DNA of 33,503 bases from Schwartzia succinivorans DSM 10502 (GTDB lineage: Bacteria; Bacillota; Negativicutes; Selenomonadales; Selenomonadaceae): contig NZ_FQUG01000015.1 of the NCBI RefSeq assembly GCF_900129225.1, positions 1 to 33,503 on the forward strand, written 5' to 3'. The position numbers were made by a program, and so were the translations under genes. Under the pieces are notes generated by a model that saw nothing but the letters and a program-made list of their open reading frames with translations, had not been told where the DNA came from and did not search any database. Numbering within the stretch: position 1 is the first letter of the stretch; the number at the start of each line of letters is the position of its first letter. Below, one piece after another: positions 7,924 through 15,844 of this stretch.

Positions 7924-8763
7924 TCAGCAGGAAATTCTCTGACGTACCTCCGCATGAAGAGCGTCCACAATTTCCTTTTCAATATCCTCACTGAAACCGT
8001 CAACATGCGGTACTCTCTCATGTGTCACACCGTCTACGCTTCCAATCTCTACTGTCTGTGCGAGATAGGAATTGATATCATCATAGGGCATAAGAAGCGA
8101 AAGCCCGCTGAGGATAGAAAGATATGCTGTGATGCCGTATGCGCCCCAGTTGGAAACGCTGGCAATAACAAGGCGGTCAACCGTAACACGGCAGGGAACA
8201 AGGCTCAGCTCGCGCTGGATAACATCAGCCATACAGCCCATTCCGATTTCATTTCCTCCGTCGCCGACACCAACAGTTCGTATGGAATATTCCGGAGCAA
8301 GCTCGAACAAAATATCAGTCGGAGCATTATGCTCTTTAATGGATTTGCCGCGCATATTCTCGTAATCATCACGCGTGTTGATACCGCAACGCTCTACCGA
8401 AATCATTCCTACAGGGCGATAGCGCGTAATAATATTCCTGAACTCGTCCTTGGTCGTATTTACATCTACCGGAACCACCGCGATGTTTCTGATCGTGAAC
8501 AGTACCGTGTATGCGCTGTCAGTGACAATAACCGGCTCCCAGCCAAGCTTCTTCAGTGCCTTCGCAAGAACGACCGTACCAACAGGACCATCAGTCTCCG
8601 GATAACCTGCAACGTAGAACCCTGTTGTCAAAAAGATAACTCCGGGCTCCCAGGACAAAATTTCCCGTGCAGCCAGCTCACAGTAGGATTCCTCCATATG
8701 ATCCTTCAGCTTCAGCATCCCACGCTTCGAATGACGCAAGATGATGTCTTCAATGCTTTCCAT
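7924..8763 (-). CDS. D-glutamate cyclase-like protein, DUF4392 family (DGLUCY C-terminal-like)
   Basis: 279 residues. Landmarks are ETDGPVGTVVLAKAL (56-70), GVGDGGNEIGMG (165-176) and ASVSNWGAYGITAYL (201-215); these match my memory of the C-terminal domain of vertebrate DGLUCY, the mitochondrial D-glutamate cyclase that makes 5-oxo-D-proline. The other half of that enzyme resembles the gene at 4513-5298. It is the first gene of the operon; GGGAGGGA lies 6-8 nt before its ATG. No signal peptide or membrane segment, so cytoplasmic. Whether this half alone is catalytic, or needs the DUF1445 protein as a partner, cannot be decided from sequence. Confidence 0.87.
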   Translation of the reverse strand: MESIEDIILRHSKRGMLKLKDHMEESYCELAAREILSWEPGVIFLTTGFYVAGYPETDGPVGTVVLAKALKKLGWEPVIVTDSAYTVLFTIRNIAVVPVDVNTTKDEFRNIITRYRPVGMISVERCGINTRDDYENMRGKSIKEHNAPTDILFELAPEYSIRTVGVGDGGNEIGMGCMADVIQRELSLVPCRVTVDRLVIASVSNWGAYGITAYLSILSGLSLLMPYDDINSYLAQTVEIGSVDGVTHERVPHVDGFSEDIEKEIVDALHAEVRQRISC

Positions 8764-8818
8764 GAATCTCCCTCCCGAATTTTATCCGCATCCATATTGT
8801 GTTATAATAAATTTAAGT

Positions 8819-8827
8819 ATTATAGCA
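8819..8827 (-). promoter_or_regulatory. Putative extended -10 promoter of the D-glutamate/5-oxoproline operon
   Basis: On the minus strand TGCTATAAT, a TGn extended -10 with perfect TATAAT (8824-8819). No good -35 (GGAGAT at the right distance), which fits a promoter needing an activator. Transcription would start near 8812, about 49 nt before the first ATG. Confidence 0.5.
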
Positions 8828-8851
8828 TAGCAGTGTCATTAATCTCCCGCT

Positions 8852-8872
8852 AAACTTAATAAAATTAAGTTT
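8852..8872. promoter_or_regulatory. 21-bp palindrome, probable Lrp/AsnC-family operator
   Basis: Perfect inverted repeat AAACTTAAT-AAA-ATTAAGTTT in the divergent intergenic region. Its centre (8862) is about 50 bp upstream of the proposed operon start site, a position suited to activation, and about 55 bp before the regulator gene, suited to autoregulation. AT-rich palindromes are typical targets for Lrp-family octamers; the assignment is inferred. Confidence 0.55.
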
Positions 8873-8916
8873 TAATGGTAGACCATGTCTCATTAAACTG
8901 TTAGGAAGGGATATAA

Positions 8917-9381
8917 ATGAAAAGCGACCAGCCTGATCATATTGACTACAGAATCATAGAAATACTGCAGCAGGATGCGAGAACCCCATTAAAGGAGATA
9001 GCCCGTCAGGTCTTTCTTTCCTCCCCCGCCGTATCAGCGCGCATACAGCGGCTCATCGACGCACAGTACATAACCGGCTTTCACGCTATCGTAGATAACA
9101 AGAAATTCGGCTTCCACATCAAGGCCTTCATAAATCTTGAGGTCCATCAGATGGATAAGGACACCTTCTACCCGTTCATCCGCAGTCAGAACTGTGTTAT
9201 CGGATGCAACTTCGTTACAGGTGATTACTCCATGCTGCTCGAAGCGGTCTTTCCCAGTACGGAAAAGCTGGATGCTTTCCTCAACGAGCTGCAGAAGTTC
9301 GGTAAAACCAAGACGCAGATTGTATTTTCAACAGTCATCGAGCATCGTGGTCCGACCATAAGTGAGATACCGCCAAAATAA
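8917..9381 (+). CDS. Lrp/AsnC family transcriptional regulator
   Basis: 154 residues, the usual length. An N-terminal winged helix-turn-helix (about 8-60, with RTPLKEIARQVFLSSPAVSARIQRL as two shorter helical blocks) is followed by a RAM ligand-binding domain (about 68-145) containing CNFVTGDYSMLLEAVF, the usual amino-acid-sensing segment. AGGAAGGG lies 7 nt before the ATG. It is divergent from the D-glutamate/5-oxoproline operon and shares a 153-bp promoter region with it, so it is the likely local regulator, perhaps responding to alanine, glutamate or 5-oxoproline. That last point is inference. Confidence 0.93.
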   Translation: MKSDQPDHIDYRIIEILQQDARTPLKEIARQVFLSSPAVSARIQRLIDAQYITGFHAIVDNKKFGFHIKAFINLEVHQMDKDTFYPFIRSQNCVIGCNFVTGDYSMLLEAVFPSTEKLDAFLNELQKFGKTKTQIVFSTVIEHRGPTISEIPPK

Positions 9382-9385
9382 AAGC

Positions 9386-9424
9386 AGGCAGCGCCAGTAA
9401 ACACAAGGCGTCTCTGCCTCTTTA
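9386..9424 (+). terminator. Terminator-like hairpin after the Lrp-family gene
   Basis: AGGCAG-CGCC pairs with GGCG-(TCT)-CTGCCT, interrupted by a 3-nt bulge, then CTTTATG. Lies 5 nt after the stop codon. The T-run is weak. Confidence 0.5.
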
Positions 9425-9552
9425 TGTTTCGCATTATATACCCCTGTTGTATAAATAACAACGAAAATATAAGTATTCTGTTATACTTAACTTTTTTCCC
9501 TTCTAAACTTCATTATCATTTATATTTTTACTCATTAACTTAATTTTATTAA

Positions 9553-9636
9553 TCGTTATACTGTATACAAAGCTTTTGTTCACACTATAAAGACAGGATT
9601 CCTCTTGAGAAAATCCTGTCTTTATATTTTGTATAC
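9553..9636. repeat. Long inverted repeat with 15-bp perfect hairpin core
   Basis: Core: 15-nt arms TATAAAGACAGGATT (9586-9600) and its exact complement (9612-9626) with an 11-nt loop, followed by TTTTG. It is flanked by GTATACAA (9553-9560) and its complement TTGTATAC (9629-9636). The core can act as a terminator in either direction. The sequence AAAGACAGGATTCC (9589-9602) recurs at 11631-11644 in the terminator after panB. Confidence 0.7.
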
Positions 9637-9762
9637 AATTCATTTGTAAAATCTGCCCCCAAATATAAACTTGATTTTCCATATCAAAGGAATGAAAAAA
9701 CACTCACTGAATCCCTCTTTTTTTACGTTAGAATACCGATTTGCCATCTGCCTCGGAATATT

Positions 9763-9791
9763 TTGACATTTCCCTTATACTATGGTAAATT
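9763..9791 (+). promoter_or_regulatory. Promoter of the DUF2520-panB unit
   Basis: Perfect TTGACA (9763-9768), 17-nt spacer, TAAATT (9786-9791) preceded by TGG as an extended -10. The gene starts about 95 nt after the expected transcription start. Confidence 0.7.
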
Positions 9792-9868
9792 CAAACAATG
9801 GACGGTATTCCGGATGTGGGAACTGTACTGCATTTCTTTGAATAAATTCCCTTTGGGCTCAGAACAGC

Positions 9869-9891
9869 ACATCACCCGAGTGAGGTGATGT
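9869..9891 (+). promoter_or_regulatory. Hairpin overlapping the ribosome binding site of the DUF2520 gene
   Basis: ACATCACC (9869-9876) is complementary to GGTGATGT (9884-9891), an 8-bp stem with a 7-nt loop. The right arm includes part of the GAGGTGA ribosome binding site for the ATG at 9893, so folding would limit translation. Confidence 0.45.
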
Positions 9892-9892
9892 T

Positions 9893-10756
9893 ATGAAGAT
9901 TGGTTTTATTGGAGCCGGGAAAGTTGGCTTTTCGTTAGGAAAATATTTCTGTGAGCATGGTTTGGAGGTTACAGGCTACTACAGCCGTAATTTTCAATCG
10001 GCAAAAGAAGCAGCAGCATTTACGAGCTCAGCCGCTTACGAAAATCGAAGCGAGCTTGTTGCGAATAGTGATGTGTTGTTCCTGACTGTTACCGATTGTG
10101 CGATTGCCGATACTTACGCGGCAGTCTGCGAGGAAGATATTCGAGGAAAAATAATTTGTCATTGCAGTGGAGCACTGACCGCAGAGTCAGTATTCAGCGA
10201 TATAGAGCGGCATGGTGCCGCAGGTTTTTCCGTACATCCGTTGATTGCAGTAAGCAGCCGTTACGACTCTTACAGGCAGCTGGCGGATGTTTTTTTTACG
10301 CTCGAAGGCACCGAGTCAAAGCGTGAAGAATTTCGGGAATGGCTGAAGACTGCCGGTCTCAATGTGCAGTGTATTCCTGCTGATGCCAAGGTAAAATACC
10401 ACTGCGCCGCCGCTATTGCCAGCAATCAAGTGATTGCTCTCTTTGCACAAAGTCAGCATCTCCTGACGGAATGCGGTTTCTCTCAGGATACAGCCCGTCA
10501 GGCACTTGTACCATTGTTTTTGGGCAATGCAAGACAGACTGCTGAAAGCGGCCCCGCTAATGCTCTAACAGGTCCCGTTGAAAGAGGAGATAAAGGAACT
10601 ATTGAGAAGCATCTCAAGGTCCTTGACTGCAGTGAAGACAAGCTGCTTTATCTCCTTCTGTCAAAAAAGCTTTTAAAAACTGCAAAGGAAAAGCATCCAT
10701 CCAGGGATTATTCGTCCATAGAAAACTTTATCAATGCGGAGACAGAAAAAATTTGA
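9893..10756 (+). CDS. Rossmann-fold/DUF2520 dehydrogenase, candidate PanG-type ketopantoate reductase
   Basis: 287 residues. A Rossmann NAD(P)-binding N-terminus shows GFIGAGKVG (4-12); the C-terminal half (about 150-275) is the helical DUF2520 domain with a conserved-looking KYHCAAAIASNQVIALF and ALTGPVERGD. An alternative ketopantoate reductase class, PanG, has been described in Francisella and, to my recollection, belongs to this family. The gene ends 27 nt before panB, whose product is the ketopantoate substrate of such an enzyme, so pantothenate synthesis is a reasonable reading. The ATG has GAGGTGAT upstream, partly inside a hairpin. The specific function is inference. Confidence 0.8.
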   Translation: MKIGFIGAGKVGFSLGKYFCEHGLEVTGYYSRNFQSAKEAAAFTSSAAYENRSELVANSDVLFLTVTDCAIADTYAAVCEEDIRGKIICHCSGALTAESVFSDIERHGAAGFSVHPLIAVSSRYDSYRQLADVFFTLEGTESKREEFREWLKTAGLNVQCIPADAKVKYHCAAAIASNQVIALFAQSQHLLTECGFSQDTARQALVPLFLGNARQTAESGPANALTGPVERGDKGTIEKHLKVLDCSEDKLLYLLLSKKLLKTAKEKHPSRDYSSIENFINAETEKI

Positions 10757-10783
10757 ACTGCTCCGACAGAAAGGATGAACTTA

Positions 10784-11611
10784 ATGAAGAACACAGTCGC
10801 AACATTTGCCAAGATGAAGGAAAACGGAGAAAAAATTTCAATGCTTACCTGCTATGATTACTCAACGGCTAAGCTTGAGGAAGCAGCAGGCATCAACGCG
10901 ATTCTGGTTGGAGATTCACTTGGAAATGTCATGCTGGGACTTCCTGACACACTCTCCGTAACCATGGAGGACATGATTACATTCGGCCGTGCCGTATCCC
11001 GCGGCTGCCACGATACAATGGTGGTTATTGATATGCCGTTCATGTCCTATCAGGTTTCCATTGAGCAGGCAGTCATGAATGCAGGCAGACTGATGAAGGA
11101 AGGCAGAGGGAATGCCGTTAAGCTTGAAGGCGGTGCTTCCGTATGTCCGCAGATTAAAGCAATTACCTCCGCGGGCATCCCTGTTATGGCTCACCTCGGC
11201 ATGACACCGCAGTCCGTAAATGCTCTCGGCGGCAACCGCGTCCAGGGCAAGAGCGAAGCCGCTGCAAAGCAGATGATTGAGGATGCTCTCGCAGTACAGG
11301 AAGCGGGCGCGTTTTCCGTTGTGCTTGAATGTGTCCCCGCAAAGCTTGCTGAGCTGATTACGAAAAAGCTCACCATCCCGACCATAGGCATCGGCGGCGG
11401 CGCAGGCTGCGACGGTCAGATTCTCGTTTATCAGGATATGCTGGGACTCTTCAGCGACTACACACCAAAATTCGTTAAGCACTTTGCTGAGCTTGGAAGC
11501 CAGATGCAGGCAGCCTTCAAAAAATATGATGAAGAGGTCAAGGCAAGCACCTTCCCTGATGAAGCCCACAGCTTCAAAATCGACGATGAAGTCCTTGAGC
11601 GGCTTTACTGA
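10784..11611 (+). CDS. panB: 3-methyl-2-oxobutanoate hydroxymethyltransferase (ketopantoate synthase)
   Basis: First committed enzyme of pantothenate synthesis: transfers a hydroxymethyl group from methylene-tetrahydrofolate to 2-oxoisovalerate, giving ketopantoate. 275 residues, normal. Visible features are [11 protein letters not shown] (20-30), [12 protein letters not shown] (41-52, including the Mg-binding DS), VIDMPFMSY (D about 83), AVKLEGG, GHLGMTPQ-like [11 protein letters not shown] and [20 protein letters not shown]. An ATG at 10775 is in frame but abuts AAAGG; the ATG at 10784 has AGAAAGGA 8 nt upstream and is chosen. It forms an operon with the DUF2520 dehydrogenase. panC and panD are not in the window. 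Confidence 0.95.
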   Translation: MKNTVATFAKMKENGEKISMLTCYDYSTAKLEEAAGINAILVGDSLGNVMLGLPDTLSVTMEDMITFGRAVSRGCHDTMVVIDMPFMSYQVSIEQAVMNAGRLMKEGRGNAVKLEGGASVCPQIKAITSAGIPVMAHLGMTPQSVNALGGNRVQGKSEAAAKQMIEDALAVQEAGAFSVVLECVPAKLAELITKKLTIPTIGIGGGAGCDGQILVYQDMLGLFSDYTPKFVKHFAELGSQMQAAFKKYDEEVKASTFPDEAHSFKIDDEVLERLY

Positions 11612-11630
11612 TTACTACATATAGATATAA

Positions 11631-11667
11631 AAAGACAGGATTCCATTTTCTGGAATCCTGTTTTTTT
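11631..11667. terminator. Bidirectional terminator between panB and lysS
   Basis: CAGGATTCCA / TGGAATCCTG stem (10 bp, 5-nt loop) followed by TTTTTTTATT on the plus strand; a run of A before it gives T's on the minus strand. It sits between convergent genes. Confidence 0.88.
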
Positions 11668-11681
11668 ATTTCGTTATTCAA

Positions 11682-13640
<1,959 letters not shown>

Positions 13641-14117
13641 TTATTTCTTGATCTTCATAATCTTGTATTCGAGGACTCCTGCCGGCGCATGAACTGCAAC
13701 AGTCTCACCGACCTTGTGTCCAAGAATTGCTGCACCGACCGGGGATTCATTGGAGATTTTGCCGTTTGCCGGATCTGCCTCGGCAGAACCAACAAGTGCA
13801 TACTCCAGGTCTTCCTCAAACTCAAGGTCGCGTACTATAACATGACAGCCGATAGAAACAACGCTTTTCTTTTTCTTGTCCTCAGGAATGAGTTCGACGT
13901 TGCGAAGTTTTACTGTGAGCTCCTGAATACGGCCTTCAATAAATGCCTGCTCATTCTTCGCGTCATCATACTCCGAGTTCTCCGAAAGGTCTCCGAGAGC
14001 GATAGCTTCTTTGAGGCGCTCTGCTACTTCTTTGCGTCGGACTGTTTTAAGGTTTTCGAGTTCGTCCTCAAGATTTTTGAGGCCGTCTTTTGTCAACATG
14101 ATCTTCTGGTCTGCCAT
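13641..14117 (-). CDS. greA: Transcription elongation factor GreA
   Basis: 158 residues, standard length. It rescues backtracked RNA polymerase by stimulating transcript cleavage. The N-terminal coiled coil (about 1-75) carries the tip [14 protein letters not shown] with the acidic residues D43 and E46; the C-terminal FKBP-like domain (about 80-158) contains [32 protein letters not shown] 14117 has AAGGAGA about 11 nt upstream. The greA-lysS order is common in Firmicutes. The transcript begins about 130 nt upstream from a perfect promoter. Confidence 0.96.
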   Translation of the reverse strand: MADQKIMLTKDGLKNLEDELENLKTVRRKEVAERLKEAIALGDLSENSEYDDAKNEQAFIEGRIQELTVKLRNVELIPEDKKKKSVVSIGCHVIVRDLEFEEDLEYALVGSAEADPANGKISNESPVGAAILGHKVGETVAVHAPAGVLEYKIMKIKK

Positions 14118-14210
14118 GGGTCATACTCTCCTTTATTGCTTTGCTGCTATGTCTCAAAAGAAACATGATTTTGCACTGAATCCCCTGAAAACAGGGCAAA
14201 CCGAAACGAG

Positions 14211-14233
14211 TGTCAGAGGATTTCCCTGACACC
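14211..14233 (-). promoter_or_regulatory. Hairpin in the greA 5' leader
   Basis: GTGTCAG and CTGACAC arms around an inner loop, within the roughly 130-nt untranslated leader between the promoter at 14257-14285 and greA. No T-run follows, so it is not an obvious terminator; a regulatory or stabilising role is possible. Confidence 0.4.
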
Positions 14234-14256
14234 CGCATTCGCTTTAATACTAATAT

Positions 14257-14285
14257 ATTATAGATATTTTCTATTTTCTTGTCAA
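14257..14285 (-). promoter_or_regulatory. Perfect sigma-70/sigma-A promoter of greA-lysS
   Basis: On the minus strand TTGACA (14285-14280), 17-nt spacer, TATAAT (14262-14257): both hexamers and spacing are consensus. The -35 overlaps the stop codon of the GIY-YIG gene. Confidence 0.88.
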
Positions 14286-14539
14286 CGCAGGTCAGGACGC
14301 GACGCAATGAGCATTTCTTTCTGCGTGTGCGTGAGCTGTTTTATCTCGTACTCCCTTGACATAGCTTCTTCCTTCGTCGCATGTGTCTCAAAGTAAACAA
14401 GCTCCACAGGAAGCCTTGGCTTTGTGTACTTGGCTCCCTTGCCTGCATTATGAACCGCAAGGCGCTTCTCTATGTCGTTCGTCCAGCCAGTATAGAGCGT
14501 ACCGTCAGCACACCGCAGGATATAGGTATAGGCTGTCAC
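14282..14539 (-). CDS. GIY-YIG nuclease superfamily protein (UPF0213/YhbQ-like)
   Basis: 85 residues, a single GIY-YIG domain: [19 protein letters not shown] (4-22) supplies the two motifs, followed by R26, [15 protein letters not shown] and a C-terminal [16 protein letters not shown]. Small stand-alone members are linked to DNA repair or remain uncharacterised. It begins with GTG, overlapping the cyclophilin stop by 4 nt (GTGA), so its translation is coupled to that gene. Its stop codon is part of the -35 of the greA promoter. Confidence 0.9.
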   Translation of the reverse strand: MTAYTYILRCADGTLYTGWTNDIEKRLAVHNAGKGAKYTKPRLPVELVYFETHATKEEAMSREYEIKQLTHTQKEMLIASRPDLR

Positions 14540-15102
14540 TTTTCTTCCGGAGTGACGATAGTAACCGTCTCCATGACGACCTTTTCAAGCGGACGGTCAG
14601 CGAAGTCACATTTTGTGGAACCAATCTTATGAACTACGTCCATTCCCTTGATGACCTTTCCGAATACAGCATGATGACCATCAAGCCACGGTGTCGGAGC
14701 AAGTGTAATGAAGAACTGGGAGCCGCCTGTGTTCGGACCCGCGTTTGCCATGGAGAGAACACCCTCGCTGTCATGGCGGAGGTCCTTATGAAACTCGTCC
14801 TTTATCTTGTAGCCCGGGCCGCCCATTCCTGTGCCTGTCGGGTCGCCGCCCTGAATCATGAAGTTATCAATGACGCGATGGAAAATGAGGCCGTCGTAAA
14901 AGCCCTTTTCTGCAAGGTCGATGAAGTTTTTTGTTGTCTGAGGTGCTTTATCCTCAGCCAGCTCGATTTCAAATGTTCCCATGTTTGTCTTGAATACTGC
15001 AATACGATTTACCACTTTTCTTTCTCCTCCTGTTTGTGCTGCGACGCAGACCACACCTATGCACATCATGACTGCCATCGCAATAAGTAACATTTTTTTC
15101 AT
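14536..15102 (-). CDS. Exported cyclophilin-type peptidyl-prolyl cis-trans isomerase
   Basis: 188 residues. A signal peptide (about 1-22: MKK, then a hydrophobic core [17 protein letters not shown]) precedes a cyclophilin domain (about 33-185). [15 protein letters not shown] (catalytic Arg in FHR), [17 protein letters not shown] and [14 protein letters not shown] are the classic motifs. It should catalyse proline isomerisation outside the cytoplasm; the lack of a clear lipobox suggests cleavage or a membrane anchor rather than a lipoprotein. Its ATG overlaps the metallo-hydrolase stop by 4 nt, and its stop overlaps the GIY-YIG start. Confidence 0.93.
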   Translation of the reverse strand: MKKMLLIAMAVMMCIGVVCVAAQTGGERKVVNRIAVFKTNMGTFEIELAEDKAPQTTKNFIDLAEKGFYDGLIFHRVIDNFMIQGGDPTGTGMGGPGYKIKDEFHKDLRHDSEGVLSMANAGPNTGGSQFFITLAPTPWLDGHHAVFGKVIKGMDVVHKIGSTKCDFADRPLEKVVMETVTIVTPEEK

Positions 15103-15830
15103 TCAGTGAATCCTCCTCCCGGTATCAATAACCGTCTCTCTCCTGACTCAACAGGCGACCAAACAGGTATTTCTTTTCCGGGCAAAAAGAAATCATCAGA
15201 AGGCTTCCATCTCGGATAGCCTACGCTGTGCATCGTAACCAGTGCCTTTGTTTCGGTCCGCGCACAGAATTCTTTCGCTCCGTAGGGCTGTGCCGCGCCA
15301 AGACGTCCGTCGACAGGAAAAAACGCAACATCGGCTTCAAGCCCCTCAAGGCGTTTCATCTGTTTTTTGAATCCGTTGCGGGCGAAGCCGTTATTTTCCT
15401 CCGTATCGCCTTCCCAATGCCACCAGTTAAAATCTCCTGCATGAAAAATACGCCAACCGTTTTTTTCAACAAGAAATGACGTTCCTGCATCCGTTGAATC
15501 ATAGGATGTCACGCAGATACCATTATCCTCATAGCTGTCATATGTGTCAAGCCATATTGTCTTGCTTTCCGGCATTTGCTTTGCAGCCGGAAGAAGACGG
15601 ATATCACTTGAAAGGAAAAAATACTTTGCGTTTCCTTCATAACGGCGTATTGCCGGATTAAAATGGTCAAAATGCGCATGGGATGCGAAAATGTATAATT
15701 CACTCAGCTCAGGGAGCGCCGCGTCGACGGCTCCTGTCGGGTCCTGATAATCATCAAACACAATGCCGACATCACCGAGGCGCACAAAAAATCCGCTGTT
15801 CAAAAGATAGGTGATTTCAAGCTTGTCCAT
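15099..15830 (-). CDS. Metallo-beta-lactamase-fold hydrolase (UlaG-like MBL)
   Basis: 243 residues. The zinc motif HAHFDH (51-56), a further FHAGDFN and TMHSVGYP fit the metallo-beta-lactamase fold; the layout (small, no RNA-processing insert) resembles UlaG-like metal-dependent hydrolases. The substrate is unknown. An ATG at 15848 overlaps the adenine deaminase stop, but GGGAGAAGG lies just before the ATG at 15830, where the beta-strand start [15 protein letters not shown] also fits; 15830 is chosen with moderate confidence. It sits in an operon of overlapping genes downstream of ade. Confidence 0.85.
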   Translation of the reverse strand: MDKLEITYLLNSGFFVRLGDVGIVFDDYQDPTGAVDAALPELSELYIFASHAHFDHFNPAIRRYEGNAKYFFLSSDIRLLPAAKQMPESKTIWLDTYDSYEDNGICVTSYDSTDAGTSFLVEKNGWRIFHAGDFNWWHWEGDTEENNGFARNGFKKQMKRLEGLEADVAFFPVDGRLGAAQPYGAKEFCARTETKALVTMHSVGYPRWKPSDDFFLPGKEIPVWSPVESGERRLLIPGGGFTE

Positions 15831-15844
15831 CGCCTTCTCCCTTC

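Larger units (their letters stand above)
9382..9892. other. 511-bp AT-rich intergenic region
   Basis: No convincing gene. It holds the terminator-like hairpin after the Lrp gene, two further ACTTAA half-sites (9485-9490, 9538-9543), a long inverted repeat (9553-9636), a good promoter (9763-9791) and a hairpin next to the start of the DUF2520 gene. A 66-codon minus-strand frame (9503-9703) runs through the hairpin and is not credible. Confidence 0.6.

Noticed and set aside
7819-8853. 344-codon plus-strand frame over the DUF4392 gene
   Set aside because: Antisense shadow; no ribosome binding site, no recognisable domain, and it runs into the operon promoter region.
8852-8872. The palindrome read as an intrinsic terminator
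   Set aside because: All A/T apart from two C/G pairs, no T-run, and placed between divergent genes; an operator is more plausible.
9503-9703. 66-codon minus-strand frame in the AT-rich gap
   Set aside because: It crosses the perfect 15-bp inverted repeat, has no good ribosome binding site and an atypical composition; the hairpin is the more likely signal.
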